Source: Coprinellus micaceus (taxonomy: Eukaryota; Basidiomycota; Agaricomycetes; Agaricales; Psathyrellaceae). From it: DNA of 64,000 nucleotides. This document shows, piece after piece, positions 12,066 to 23,519 of the stretch (positions are counted from its first letter, which is position 1; each line of letters opens with the position of its first letter). Made by a program: the position numbers and the translations under genes. Below the pieces are notes generated by a model, which was given only the letters and a program-made list of their open reading frames with translations, had not been told where the DNA came from and made no database searches. The DNA is taken from NCBI GenBank assembly GCA_951394405.1, contig OX596341.1, positions 1,798,001 through 1,862,000 of the forward strand. The letters run 5' to 3'.

Positions 12066-13424
12066 CTAATCGCGCTCTAGGTGAGTTTCTGGCGTCTTGT
12101 ACGTTGGAAAACGAATTCTCAGTCTCCCACCCATTCTCTCATTGCAATCCGCGAGCCATGCGTCCATATTTTCACACCCCGCTACCTCTCGTTCTCTCAT
12201 AGACACCTTCACCTCTTCCAACGCGTTGAAGTCACCGTTCGCCACGACATTAGCCACCGTATTCAGAGCCTCCTTTATGTCGTCGTTATTCGGCACGGGG
12301 TTCCCGTAATAGAAGTCGTGTTCGAAGTCGAGTGATAACTGGCGTAGAGAGTTGTGTTTCGTTGGTATGATGGTCTCGCTGTTCACGCTGAAGCTGTGGC
12401 ACGTCTTGCACCTCAGGTCTTGCAAGTTGGGGCAGAGGTCAATTAAACCCTGCCCGAAATCGCCTTCCAACGACCCCACATCGTCCCTGTCCCCCATATC
12501 GAATACGAGAACAGTCAGTTGAGGGCCATACGCTTCCATAAACCGCCTGAATCCCGGGATGTATGGGTGGATATGCAACTCCCTGAGTGCACGAAGCGGT
12601 CGGCCATCTACTGAGAGCGCGGCGAGGAGGAGCCCCAGGCGCATCGCATCCGATTCCGGCTGTTGTACGTTCAAGCACAGAGTCTTGAGAGTCTTGTTCC
12701 TTGTGATGACGGGCATCCTACAATATTTCTCGGGGAACCCTGGGATCTGGAGCGAGCGAAGGGGAAAGGAATTGATCATTCTTCCGACTTCATGCACTGT
12801 GGGGAGGTCCTGAGCGTGGTTGGTGAAATCTATGCGAACTAGTCCCAGCTTGGCCGCGCGGAGTTGGCGGTATAATGTGGGCTTCTGTTCGACTTCAAAT
12901 GAGTTGCGATTGAAGACCATCTCGAGGTTGGGCATGGAGCGCAAGATGCGACCGACAAGCAAAGCCTGCTGGTAGTGGGCCGTTCGCATTTCCAGATGTA
13001 GAACCTTCGTCTTCGCTCCGCGTGATCCAGGTTTCGAGATGGTGTTAGCGTTCTAACTGAAGGTCCACATTTTGCAGAGTTCGCGTGCTCGAGATAGTGA
13101 CATATGCCCAGAGCGCCTCCACGGCCAAGACGTGGAAATATTTATTGGAGGGCGCGATGGCCTGTCCAACGCGGTGAGCTTGGTAATTTCGAGGAATAAA
13201 CTACCCAAAGTACGTACCTGTCCCATTACTGCTCGCCTCTCTCGTCTTTCTTCCTGGGGAGCATTAGAGAAATCACAGGAGGCCTCATAATCCAAGCCGA
13301 GCGCGAAACAATTGATGTCCGGGGCGGGAAGGAAATTGTCCCCGTAGAGGTAGAGGAGGAAAATGTGGCTTATGAGCTCTTCAGGGATGCTCATCAACCC
13401 TGACAAGTCTGGCTGAATCGACAT
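12066..13424 (-). pseudogene. F-box-like protein, frameshifted paralogue
   Basis: Exon 1 (13424-13218) encodes an F-box-like N-terminus, LMSIPEELISHIFLLYLYGD, and ends MGQ before a 56-bp intron. Exon 2 starts at 13161 with AIAPSNKYFHVLAVEALW, matching the paralogue at 14719-16025. About 105 bases later this frame meets TAA (near 13054), while homology continues in another frame (NTISKPGSRGAKTKVLHLE) to 12066. Aligned to its paralogue this is a small indel. No intron that repairs it was found. The C-terminal part is LRR-like and shares FRRFMEAYGPQLTVLVFD and LCPNLQDLRC with the paralogue. F-box proteins recruit substrates to SCF ubiquitin ligases. This copy is probably inactive. Confidence 0.65.
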
Positions 13425-14718
13425 GGTGAAATGCGGGTCGTTTTGAAGCTATGGCCAGCCTTTATATGTCCCAAGGGTGTTTACCTGAGCTAACCGCAGG
13501 AGCTTCTGCGATGGTTTTACCGAGACGTGTTTTTTCCTAAGCTGTGGTTAAGTAAGCTTCCCGTACCTTGATCTAATCTGGGTCAAGAATTAAGCGCCTT
13601 CGAATGCCGCCTTCCCCTGATTTCCCGCCTTGGCTCTCAGAATTCCCTCTGGGTTGCGTTTTAATTAGCCTCTCCCGCCATTGGTCCCATTCCCTGGCTA
13701 GAATGCCTCGGGCACGCCATCTTGAATCGTAGGCGCCTCGGCCGTGGATCGATCGGCGTTCCCCGGCCTACTTCTCCCACGAAGCCCTCAGAAGTGATGT
13801 TCGCACGAGCGCATAACACTCTTCGATTCCAACCGTCAACATTGACCAGCGAGACTCGAGAAGGGTCGCACCGGGGCATTCGACATTCGAAGCCACGGTG
13901 CGAGGACCTTAGGCGTCGGGCGGCCCTCGCGAATTGGCATTCGACGCTCGTCCTCTCGACCATCCGCACCCAATCTTCGCTTATCAGCACCCGATCTAAT
14001 GGTTCGCGCGGGCTAACGTTCTTCCTCTCAACCACCCGCTCTTCACTTATCAGCACCCGATCTTCACTCACGACGGTCAACACTCTCGACGGTTAACATC
14101 GGACTGACCAGCGATGACGGGGGCATTCGATCTTCGAAGTCCTCGATGCGACTGTGGCCTGAGGCGCTGGAAGAGTCTGCCTGGTTCCTCGGATATTCAA
14201 CGCAGCTGGAAGAGGAGAAGGACCGCCGGGGGCGATGAAGCGCCTAATTGCTCGTAAGTTATTCAAGCACTTCTTCTAAAGCTGATATTGAGTTGCGTGA
14301 CTAGATGTCATCTCGACCACTGGGCCTTCTACGAACCAGACTGGCTGCGGACCCGTCGGGCGAAGGACTGGATCGCTCCCCGCAATTCGCGACCTCGCGC
14401 TATTGGCAGCCTGTGTTCCAAGTGCGTCTCATCCTCGTCCTATAGTCAACATCCCTCCGTCTATTCTAGTCCTACATCTACCTTATTTACATATTCCTTA
14501 CATTTCGTACGCATTTCTATAGCAGTGGTATGTAACCGTATTATTCACACTATACATACAGTATTCACAGCGGGGTGTCGTCGTCATCCTGTAGTCTCAT
14601 CTTTACACTAGCCATCCTCTCACCTTTACCTCTGTAGGACGCGGATGTGTCGTTCCCAAGTTTCATACGTTTATTGCTCGTATCAAAAAGTCCTTCGTAC
14701 GTTCAATCTACCAAGCCG
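13425..14718. other. Spacer of the F-box cluster
   Basis: No gene recognised. The spacer holds two copies of the ATTCGAnnTTCGAAG-containing repeat (listed separately) and short direct repeats such as TTATCAGCACCCGATCT (at about 13980 and 14046). Confidence 0.5.
13850..14150 (+). repeat. Dispersed spacer repeat, two copies
   Basis: Two copies of a short repeat with core GGGCATTCGAnnTTCGAAG, preceded by GACCAGCGA, occur at about 13850-13910 and 14105-14150. The ATTCGA and TTCGAA parts form an imperfect palindrome. The same element recurs at about 16431, 19513, 20718 and 20888. Confidence 0.75.
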
Positions 14719-16025
14719 TCAAGTAATCGAGGCGTACTCCAGGCTGAAGCAGTCGCCAAACCTCTCCTCGTACTCAGCGATACACTCAGCCAGCTCGTCC
14801 GAATCCACCTCCAGCACTTGCCCCAGGACCACTTGCACCTTTTCCAATGACTCGAAGCGGCCTTTCATCACCACCTCCATCGATTCTATCATGACATCCA
14901 GCTTCGGCAGGTATCCGTCGTGCTTGAAAATTAGCTTGATTTTGCGTAAAGCAGCGTGGTTCGTCGGTATGAGGGACTGCCCACCGACCTGGAAACCGTT
15001 TAGCGTCGTGCACCGTAGGTCTTGAAGGTTGGGGCAGAGGTCAATGACGCCGTGCCCGACATCGCCTTCCCGCTCCTCCTCGCTTGGGTCGAAGTCGAAT
15101 ACGAGAATGGTTAGTTGCGGACCGTACGCCTGCAAAAACCGTCTGAACGCCAGGACGTATTTGTGGATGTGCAGTTCGTCGAGCACCCGGAGTGGACGGT
15201 TGAGTACGAGCGCGTCGAGGAGGCGCCTCATCCGACTACCCCCCCCGCAATCCTCACCGCCAATACACAGAGACCTCAAGGCTTGATTCTCCCGGATAGG
15301 GTCCAGCCGCTGAACCCTCTCTCCCAGACAATCTACTTGCAAGCAACGGAGGGGAAACGCGTTGATCATCCTCGCGAGTTCGCGAATAGTCGGGCTATTC
15401 CATTGTCCAACGCCGTTGGTGGCATCTACCCGGACTAGTCTTGGTGTGCTGTTGGTAGCGAGGAGCATATGATAAAGGCTGGGGTCCGTGCCAAACGAGT
15501 TCCTGTTGATGACGATCTGAAGGCCGGGCATGCCTGCCAACAGGCGATCCATGTCAGCAAAGTAGTCGGGCGGGGCGTTCGCCAACTCCAGATGCAGCAC
15601 GCGCGTCTTGGGTCCGCGCCATTCAGGCTTCGATATTGCGTTGGGATTGTAAATTTGCTGGCGTACGGCTTGTAGCGTTTTCCCGTCAGAGATAGTGACG
15701 GAGGTCCAGAGTGCCTCTACTGCGAGCTGGTGGAAGAACCTATTGGAGGAAGCGATGGCCTGTCGAAGCCAGAGCTCCGTCGGCGTGGTTGTGGAGGAAT
15801 AGCTTAACGAAGACTGCATACCTGCCCCATGATGGCTTGTCTCTCCCGCCTCCGTATCCATGGTTTGCTTAGGAGTTCAGAACAGAGGATGAGGTTGCCG
15901 GACTGAGAACAATTGATGTCAGGCGAAGGCGGTTGTTTGTCGTGGTAGAGGAAGATGTTGAAGATGCGGGTTATGAGTTCCGGAGAAATCGTTTTCAAGA
16001 GCGATAAGTCGCCTTCAGTCGACAT
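14719..16025 (-). CDS. F-box-like protein with LRR-like C-terminus
   Basis: Exon 1 (16025-15822) and exon 2 (15759-14719), joined across a 62-bp intron with GTATGC donor, encode 414 residues. The N-terminus (SLLKTISPELITRIFNIFLY) reads as an F-box helix pair. The rest is LRR-like: MPGLQIVINRNSFG, FPLRCLQVDCLG, VLDELHIHKYV, AYGPQLTILVFDFD, LCPNLQDLRC. The paralogue at 12066-13424 keeps the same intron position and these motifs. Family role: substrate recognition by an SCF ubiquitin ligase; the substrate is unknown. The model is complete and uninterrupted. Confidence 0.75.
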
Positions 16026-16657
16026 GGCGCAATTGCTAGTCGGTCTGGAGTTGTGATCGCGATTTTAAATGGCCCAAGGGTGTTTGCCTTGGTTTGCCAC
16101 CGTAGACCGGTACATCGTCTATGGCTTCACCTGGTCTCGCCGTCTCCCAGGTTCAAGAATTAGGTGCATTCAAATGCCGCCCTCTTCTGACTTCCCGCCC
16201 TGGCTCTCAAAACTCCCTCTGTATTACGTTGAGATTCGCCTCTCCCATCGTTGCTCCCTTTTCCTGGCTTGAATGCCTCGAATACGGGCTCCTCAGACTC
16301 GGGCGTAGACGTCCCGCCCGTCGTTTGATCGGCGTTCCCCGAAGGTCGCGTTCGCACGGGCTCATCGCAGGCTTCGGTCCCAACCACCAACATCCGATCG
16401 ACCGGCGGCACTTGAGGAGGGTTCACACAAGGGCATTCGACCTTCGAAGCCCTGGTGCAAGTACTTCAGGCGCAGGATGACTCCCGGGTACAGTCCGCAG
16501 GGCACTTGTAGGGCTGAGGTTCCGCGGCGCGTTCTTCGAATGATTGACTCGAACGCTTTATCCCTCGCACTGCGCATAAAAAGATATGATCTCGAAACGC
16601 GACCCTCCTCGTCCACGGAATATAATCGACGGTATATAAGCCGCATTAGGGCGGAGC
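16026..16657. other. Spacer with repeat and TATA-like sequence
   Basis: No gene recognised. It contains one copy of the ATTCGA/TTCGAAG repeat (about 16387-16460) and a GGTATATAAGCCGC sequence at about 16633-16646. The latter matches AGTATATAAGCCATG at about 21492-21506 next to the duplicated F-box copy, so it belongs to the duplicated unit. Confidence 0.5.
16387..16460 (+). repeat. Dispersed spacer repeat, third copy
   Basis: Core GGGCATTCGACCTTCGAAGC preceded by CGATCGACCGGCGGCAC and followed by CCTGGTG, as in the copies at 13850-14150 and 19484-20915. Confidence 0.75.
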
Positions 16658-18344
16658 CTAGTCTCTAAATCTCAAGAAGAAGGTTCTCCTACGGTCCGTG
16701 AAGCTCGGATATCGAATCACGGATGCACCAGGAATCTTCTCAGTCCTATGAGGGACTTCGCATGCGCACCTCGCGCGCTTGCGAAGGCTAGTCCCGCTCG
16801 CCCGAACCGTGACACAGGCACAAACCTGCAAAACCTCGAACGCGATGGGATCAAGGAGGCTTTGTAACAGCTTCACATCTTCTCCTGGCGGACCCATCCA
16901 CTGGTCTAGCCTGATGGATTGAAGGCCACCTGCTCGCCGGTCCTCAGCTGGCGAATGTTGCCCAATTAGCGTCAACATGGACTTGGAGACGAAAGGAGAG
17001 GGGCTCACCGAAGCGAAGTAAGGCGGCGGTAGTGAAGAAGGCCTGCCCGACCAAAAATAGGTGCTTCAAACCCTCGCCAGCCCTGTGAAGCATACTCAAC
17101 GCCCTATCATCCAACGATACGTCCACCGAGCGGGGGGTGTCCCCCTGTCTAGCGGCTTTGTAGTACAGCGTTTCCACAGAGGGAAACGCAGAGAGGATCG
17201 AGGACATCCTTGCGGGTGAAATATATCGAGAGTTGATGGAAAGCGTCTTGACCGTCGGCCTTGTCTGCATCAGCCATGCGATGTCCTGCTCGCTTGGCTC
17301 ATTCTTGCAGTCGTAGTACAGAGATTGCAGGGCGCCGAATTCTGCATCTTTGAACAGCTCGTGAGTGTTTCGATGGAAGGTGTAGTGCTCGATGAAGAGG
17401 AACTTGAGATGGTTATGCGCGATTCTTCCCCTGGGAATCCCGGTAGCGAACCACGTCGTATCTCGGATGCCTGGGTTCCGCGATTGGCTCTGTATTCCGA
17501 CCCTGAGCTCCTCCAGCCTGACCGCCATGTGGAGTAGGACCTCTACGGTGGGTTCCCGATACCCACCCAACACTCCGTGGAGGTCCAGGGTCACTACACT
17601 CGCCCATGAAATATCAGCTCGTAGGACCGCCCCAATATAATGACCGCAAACGATGCGCTCTATCGGACTATGTGACCACATAATGAAGCGCTCTATCGGA
17701 CTATGTGACCACATAATGAAGCGCTCGACCAGGGGGGAGTTGTAGTCGAAGTCGTTTTCGTGTCGTCCTTTTTCTAGGTGAACGTGCTTGAGCTGGGGGA
17801 AGGAGACGTTGCCGATCTGGTACGCGAGCCACTCGTTGTCGAGGTCGAGGGCGAGGTAGCGCGTGCGTTCTGATATGCCGGCCAATGTCAGCTCTTCCGT
17901 ATTGGTCGTAGGGTCGTCGTCCGGATCTGAGGAGCAAGCGATAGAAAGGTGTATCGCACGAGTACCCGAGAGCTTCGTATACGCCCTGACCTCAGGCGCA
18001 TTGTCGATAAGAATCGAATTGGGGTCCCGTGGCCCCCCGAACTCGTCGTTAATCTTGACTCGTATTTTGGAAAACACCCCGGGGTTGGCTGCCGCAACTG
18101 ATCTGCTCCTCTTCGAAACGAACGCGAGGCTACGTTCTGGAGACTGGGCCTCAGGACAGAGCTCACGCTCGCGGCAATGGGAGCGCAGCAGACAAGCGGA
18201 ATCGTGCCTCTCGTCCGCGTTGAACGACCATATTAGAAGGATTAAATCTTCGGATAGGTCGGAGAAAGTGGCGAAGGTGTGGGGTGGGTTGGTGAGGGCG
18301 GGTGGTGGATCGGTGTGAGTGCGGGGCAGGGTGGTGTGCGCCAT
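16658..18344 (-). CDS. F-box-like protein, tandem copy A
   Basis: Exon 1 (18344-17009) and exon 2 (16947-16658) join through a 61-bp GTGAGC...CCAG intron. The product starts MAHTTLP and has an F-box-like segment (FATFSDLSEDLILLIWSF), then LRR-like strands (LKFLFIEHYTF, LQSLYYDCKNEP, VKTLSINSRYIS). Copy B (21531-23152) is close to identical through most of the gene, with the same intron position, so the duplication is recent. Copy A alone carries an in-frame 33-bp tandem duplication at 17655-17720 (repeated ERFIMWSHSPI). Role inferred from the family: SCF substrate receptor. The F-box assignment is less certain than for the 14719 gene. Confidence 0.65.
17655..17720 (+). repeat. 33-bp tandem duplication inside copy A
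   Basis: Two exact 33-bp units starting GCGCTCTATCGGACTATG lie head to tail. Copy B has one unit (from about 22516). The insertion keeps the frame and adds 11 residues. Confidence 0.95.
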
Positions 18345-18548
18345 GTCGCCTGGGGATCGAATTGCGGAAAACCCGTTCCCCAGTTTAGGGGGGGAGGGGT
18401 GGGACTTTCAGCGTCGGCGTAGTATTTCAATTTGGATTTCATGGCCGGGTCTCACGTGGCTGTGTGCCATTTGCGTGTCGGTGCGTTGTAATGCCGTGAA
18501 CAACTGGATAAGATATCTCTCCCCGTACCTATCCACCGCCTCAACACC

Positions 18549-18916
18549 ATGTCCTCAACGCAGGAAATTACTCCGGCTCAGCGTCAGCACATGTTCGAGC
18601 TCGCTCGAACCTTCAACATGGCGAAGTGCGGGGAACTTTCGCTAACTCGGTTCTGGACCGTCTTTCTTGAGGACTGGGGGGAGATGTTCATCGTGCCGGA
18701 CCTCATCGAGCGGGGCACCCTTCCGCCAGAAGCGAACGTCGATGGTGTGTTAACAGACGCCCAACTGGCCTTGGTGGAGGACGAATGGCAGGATCGATTT
18801 GAAGTGAGTCCGGAAGATCTAAATTGTGATCTCTCATTGTGCTGACCCCGAGGCGCGGCGTCCAGTCAATCAAAAGGGCGATGGAGGAGGAATGGCTCAG
18901 GTGGAAAGGCATGTAG
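18549..18916 (+). CDS. Small hypothetical protein, 101 residues
   Basis: Exons 18549-18803 and 18866-18916 join in phase 0 across a 62-bp GTGAGT...CCAG intron. The protein starts MSSTQEITPAQRQHMFELAR, is acidic and helical, and ends in a basic tail after the intron (KRAMEEEWLRWKGM). No known domain was recognised. It lies between the two tandem F-box copies, on the opposite strand, and has no counterpart next to copy B. Confidence 0.5.
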
Positions 18917-19119
18917 AGCTAAGGAGGGTTAGGGTAGGCGGTATATCGTCTCGGAACGGAACAATCATGTAGCGATGGGATGTGAATATTCTCGATGCTG
19001 GACTTGGAGTGACAAAGCGTGGCAGCCAGGGTAGCAGCCCCACTTCGTCGACGCCGTTCCAGGAATCTTGCCTTACCTTCCCCCTCCCCTCATTTCGGGT
19101 CAATATCCAAGCTTCGTCA

Positions 19120-19372
19120 AAAATGCGTCGTTTCGTTTCGTTTCGCCTCGTTTCTCGTTTCTCGTTTCTCGTTCGAACAAAAAGGAAATATTGTGATGGC
19201 GGTACCGCTCCCGACGCGAACCTGAGAGGCGCGTGCATCCTGCAGCGGCCTTCCACTTCCTCCCCCTCAAGCCAACCACTTTCTCAACCTCATAAACGAA
19301 ACGAGACGAAACGACAACCTTTAGAATTGAGGGAAACGACGACTTTTTAGAATTGAGGAGCCCCCCTCAATT
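19120..19372. mobile_element. Foldback/MITE-like element, copy 1
   Basis: A left arm of TTTCG/CGTTTC repeats (about 19128-19180) faces a right arm of CGAAACGAGACGAAACGACAACC (about 19288-19310). The interior, including GGAAATATTGTGATGGCGGTACC and CGAACCTGAGAGGC, is shared with 20335-20560. The end has TTTAGAATTGAGG. This suggests a short non-autonomous element. Confidence 0.5.
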
Positions 19373-19614
19373 CTGAAAGTTGACTTGATAGACGCCTCGG
19401 CCGTGGTCCCGCCGTCCCCTCGGAGGTGGGTTTCACACGGGCTCGTGCGAGATGTCCCTCGACCTCAACCATCACCACCCAACCGACCAGCGGCACTCGA
19501 GGATGCTCGCACCAGGGCGTTCGAATTTCGAAGCTTTGGTGGGGGGGGACCTTGAGAGCCGGAAGACTCCCAGGTGGATTCGCTGAGGGGGGTAGAAAGT
19601 GGAAGGCCAGCAGG

Positions 19615-19800
19615 ATGCTCTCAGGTTCGCGTCGTGGAGCAGTACCGCCATCACGGTACTTCCTTTTTCTCCTCGTCCCACTTTGAACGTCCGAACTGGG
19701 ACCTGGAGCAATTGGGAACTATCACGATTGACACGACTTATCCCAATTGGACAAGCGACAAATCGACAACCTTTCAAGTTGAGGGGTCACCTTCCCACCC
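19615..19800. mobile_element. Foldback-like segment, copy 2 (diverged)
   Basis: It shares TCAGGTTCGCGTCG, GTACCGCCATCACGGTACTT and CGACAACCTTTCAAGTTGAGG with the other copies, in an order matching the reverse complement of the interior of 19120-19372. The GTTTC arms are largely lost. Confidence 0.4.
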
Positions 19801-19894
19801 CTCCTGGATCAGTGCAGCAGAGGACGATGGACGGATAAGGCGAAGAACTGCCCTATGAACAGTAAGTACCCGACCTCCCATTACCAAACTTGAC

Positions 19895-20100
19895 ATTAAG
19901 TTGCGGTCCGTGGAGCTCGGATATCGAAAATTGGATGCACCGGGAATCTTCTCAGTGCTATGAGGGACTTCGCACGCGCACCTCGCGCGGTCGGGAAGAC
20001 TAGTCCCGCTCGCCCGAACCGTGACACAGGCCCACGCCTACAACACCTCGAACGCGATGGGATCGAGTGCGCTTTTCACAAGCCTCACGTTCTCACAAAG
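19895..20100 (-). pseudogene. Remnant of the F-box C-terminal exon
   Basis: The minus strand matches the last exon of copies A and B: ALDPIAFEVL-like, SGTS-like, CACEVPH and EKIPGASNF-like segments recur in order, with a stop (TAG) where the intact copies have CAG. No upstream exon is present here. It is a third, decayed partial copy of the duplicated unit. Confidence 0.65.
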
Positions 20101-20334
20101 CGCGGCAGCCACGGTAGCAGGCCCACTTCGTCGACAGTCGAAGGACGTGGTTGCTCTCAGTTTGCTACGCAGGAAGAATCTCTCATTGCCTCCCCTCATT
20201 TCGGGTCAAGATTCAAGCACCTTCGAACGCCTCGCTGGTTTTTCATGCACTTGGTCTCACATAGCCGTCTTAATGCATGTTAATCGTCCTTCCTAGCTAG
20301 AATGCCTCGAATATCCCCTCAAATGAGGATAGGG

Positions 20335-20560
20335 CTCCTCAATTCTAGAATGCCTCGTTTCGTTTCGTTTCGTTTCGTGTCTCGTCCAAACTGGGAGGAG
20401 GAGAAAAAGGAAATGTTGTGATGGCGATAACGTTCCTGGCGTGAACCTGAGAGGCATCCCGCAGCAGCCCGACATTTTCCCCTCCCCCTCAAGACACCTA
20501 CGCCCGCCATCTCATAAGCGAAACGAAACGAAACGAAACGAAACAACTTTTAGAATCGAG
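20335..20560. mobile_element. Foldback/MITE-like element, copy 3 (best preserved)
   Basis: The left end CTCAATTCTAGAATGCCTCG with four TTTCG units (about 20337-20378) is inverted at the right end as four or more CGAAA units and TTTTAGAATCGAG (about 20518-20558). The arms are about 40 bp and enclose about 140 bp. Terminal inverted repeats and several related copies fit a MITE-like element. No target duplication was resolved. Confidence 0.6.
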
Positions 20561-21139
20561 CCCTAATAGACGCCTCGCCCGTTATGAGTTGATCAGGGAT
20601 CGTGGCCTTCCCACGGTCCCCTCGGAGGTGGGTTTCGCACGGGCTCGTCCGAATTGACCTTCGACCTCAACCATCACCACCCAACCGACCAGCGACACTC
20701 GAGGGTGCTCGCACCAGGGCATTCGACTTTCGAAGCTTTGGTGGGGAGACCTCGAGCGCCGGACGACTCCCAGGTATATTCGCGCGGGCTTACACTCTTC
20801 CACTCGACCACCCGTGCTCACTCACCCGTTATCGGTACCCGATCTTCACTCAACCGGCCAGCGACGCCCGAGGAGGCCTCGCATCGGGGCATTCGATCTT
20901 CGAAGCCCAGGTGCGAGGGTGACCTGAGGTGCTGTGAGTCTCCGAGGGATGGGCAGGCCCACTGGGCGTCTCTCGGGCGAATGACTCGAACGTGTTATCG
21001 CACTGCCACTTCGACCGGAGGGGGATAGGTGGTGTGTGTTGGGTGCGGCATTGGAGGGTCCCTCCGATCCGTTGGACTCCGTAGAGACTTCGCTGGGGGT
21101 CTTGAGGTAGAGGAGAAACTGTCGGGCTGCTGCAGGATG

Positions 21140-21345
21140 CCTCTTAGGTTCGCGTCGGGAGCGATTAGCGCCATCACGATACTTGCTTTTCCTCCTTGTC
21201 CCAATTTGAACGTCCAAACTGGGACTTAGGGAAAGGGAAGTATCGTGATGATACTACTCAAGGAGGGCGAATCGACACGGGAAGCAAGGAAACGGAACGG
21301 AACGACAACCTTTCGAATTGGGGAGCCCTCCTGCCACCCCTCCTG
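21140..21345. mobile_element. Foldback-like segment, copy 4 (diverged)
   Basis: It contains TTAGGTTCGCGTCGGGAGC, GCCATCACGATACTTGC, GGAAACGGAACGGAACGACAACC and TTTCGAATTGGGGAGCC, parallel to the segment at 19615-19800. Confidence 0.45.
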
Positions 21346-21530
21346 GATCGGTGCAGAAGAGGATGATGGATGGATAGGGCGAAGAGCCGCCCGATAACCA
21401 GTAAGTACCCGACCCCCCGTTACCCAACTCGATATTAAGTCGCGTGAGTAGCTGTGGTATTGCAAGCCTTCGTCAACGAAATACAATCAACAGTATATAA
21501 GCCATGTCAGAGCAGGGCCAAGAACACCCT

Positions 21531-23152
21531 TTATCTTGCGAAGAAGGTTCTCCTACGGTCCGTGAAGCTCAGGTATCGAAAATTGGATGCATCGGGAATT
21601 TTTTCAATGCCATGAGGGACTTCGCAAGCGCACCTCGCACGGTTGGGAGGGCTAGTCCCGCTCGTCCGAGCCGAGACACAGGCACACACCTGCGACACCT
21701 CGAACGCGATGGGATCGAGTGCGCTTTTCACAATCGTCACGTCCTCCCCTGAGCGACCCATCCACTGGTCCAGCCTGATGGTTTGAAGGGCACTGGCTCG
21801 CCTGTCCTCAACTGGCGAACCATGCATTTAGCGTCGACGCGGATTTGGGAATGAAAGGAGAGGGGCTCACCGAAGCGAAGTAAGGCGGCGGTAGTGAAGA
21901 AGGCCTGCCCCGCCAGAAATAAATGCTCCAAACCCTCGCCAGCCCTGCGAAGTGTACTCAACGCCCTATCATCCAACGATACGTCTGCCGAGCGGGGGGT
22001 GTCCCCTTGTCTAGCGGCTTTGTAGTACAGTGTTTCCAAAGAGGGAAACGCAGAGAGGATCGAGGACATCCTTGCAGGTGAAATACATCGAGAGTTGATG
22101 GAAAGCGTCTTGACCGTCGGCCTTGTCTGCATCAGCCATGCGATGTTCTGCTCGCTTGGCTCATCCTTGCAGTCGTAGTACAGAGATTGCAGTGCACTGA
22201 AGTCCATGTCTTTGAACAGCTCGTGGGGGTTGCGGCGGCAAGTGCGGTGCTCGATGAAGAGGAACTTGAGATGGTCATGCACGATTCTTCCCCTGGGAAT
22301 ACCGGTAGCAAACCACAACGAATCTCGGATGCCCGGGTTCAGCGACTGGCTCTGTATTCCGACCCTGAACTCCTCCAGCCTGACCGCCATGCGCAGTATG
22401 GCCTCTACGGTGGGTTCCCGGTACCCATAGAAGACTCCGTGGAGGTCCAGGGTCACTACACTCGCCCATGAAATATCTGCGCGTAGGACCGCACCCATAT
22501 AATGACCGCAGACGATGCGCTCTATCGGACTATGCGACCACATAATGAAGCGCTCGACCAAGCGGGAGTTGTAGTCGAAGTCGTTTTCGTGTCGTCCTGT
22601 TTCTAGGTGAACGTGCTTGAGCTGGGGGAAGGAGACGTTGCCGATCTGGTATACGAGAGAATGGTTGTCGAGGTCGAGGGCGAGGTAGCGCGTGCGTTCT
22701 GATATGCCGGCCAAAGTCAGCTCTTCCGTGTTGGTGATAGGGTCGTTGTCCGGATCCGAGGAGCAAGCGATAGAAAGGTGTATCGCACGAGTACCCGAGA
22801 GCTTCGTATACGCCCTGACCTCAGGCGCATTGTCGACAGGAACCGAATTGGGGTCCCGTGGCCCTCTGGTATCGTCGTTAATCTTGACTCGTATTTTGGA
22901 AAACATCCCGGGGTTGGCTGCCGCAACTGATCTGCTCCTCTTCGAAACGAACGCGAGGCTACGTTCTGGAGACTGGGCCTCGGGACAAAACTCGCGCTCA
23001 CGACAGAGGGAGCCCTGCAGACAGGCGGAATCGTGCCTCTCGTCCGCGTTGAACGACCATATTAGAAGGATTAGATCTTCAGATAGGTCGGAGAAAGTGG
23101 CGAAGGTGGGGGGTGGGTTGGTGAGGGCGGTTTGGGGATGGCTGGTCGCCAT
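21531..23152 (-). CDS. F-box-like protein, tandem copy B
   Basis: Exon 1 (23152-21871) and exon 2 (21811-21531) join through a 59-bp intron at the same place as in copy A (16658-18344). The start at 23152 (MATSHPQTALTNPP) aligns with the start of copy A; an in-frame extension to about 23280 exists upstream. The F-box-like region (FATFSDLSEDLILLIWSF) and LRR-like strands are kept with few substitutions. It lacks the 33-bp duplication of copy A, so it shows the ancestral length there. Uninterrupted and probably functional. Role inferred as an SCF substrate receptor. Confidence 0.65.
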
Positions 23153-23519
23153 GTCGCTTGAAGACCGAATTGTGGAAATTTTGGTGAGGGCGGTGGGTGG
23201 ACTGATTGAGGGTGAGAGGGGGGGAGGGGTCGGGGGTGGATTGGTGATGGAAATTTCGCTGGGGGTCGATTTGGGGGACATGCGTTCCACGGCTTGGGCT
23301 GGGTGTTGACTCAGACTAGGACCTGGCCAAAGTGGAATTTTTGATGGCCATGAATCACGTGAGCCAGACGCGTCTCCTGTCGCGTCTGTCGCACCTCGCG
23401 GTACACCGTAATTTCTAACGTGTGTCGTTTCGTTTCGACTATGCCCAATCTCATGCGTGTCGTTTCGTTTCGTAGAGGAATGGACCAGGTCTACGTTGGG
23501 AAACCTCCAGCAACCCAGC

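Larger units (their letters stand above)
19484..20915 (+). repeat. Dispersed spacer repeat, copies 4 to 6
   Basis: Cores at about 19513-19536, 20718-20741 and 20888-20912. All keep ATTCGA or GTTCGA followed by TTTCGAAGC or CTTCGAAGC, and two are preceded by CACCCAACCGACCAGCG. Confidence 0.7.
18917..21530. other. Repeat-rich spacer between F-box copies
   Basis: No intact gene recognised in 2.6 kb. It holds four related foldback-like segments (about 19120-19372, 19615-19800, 20335-20560 and 21140-21345), three copies of the ATTCGA/TTCGAAG repeat, and a remnant of the F-box C-terminal exon (19895-20100). All are listed separately. Confidence 0.6.
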
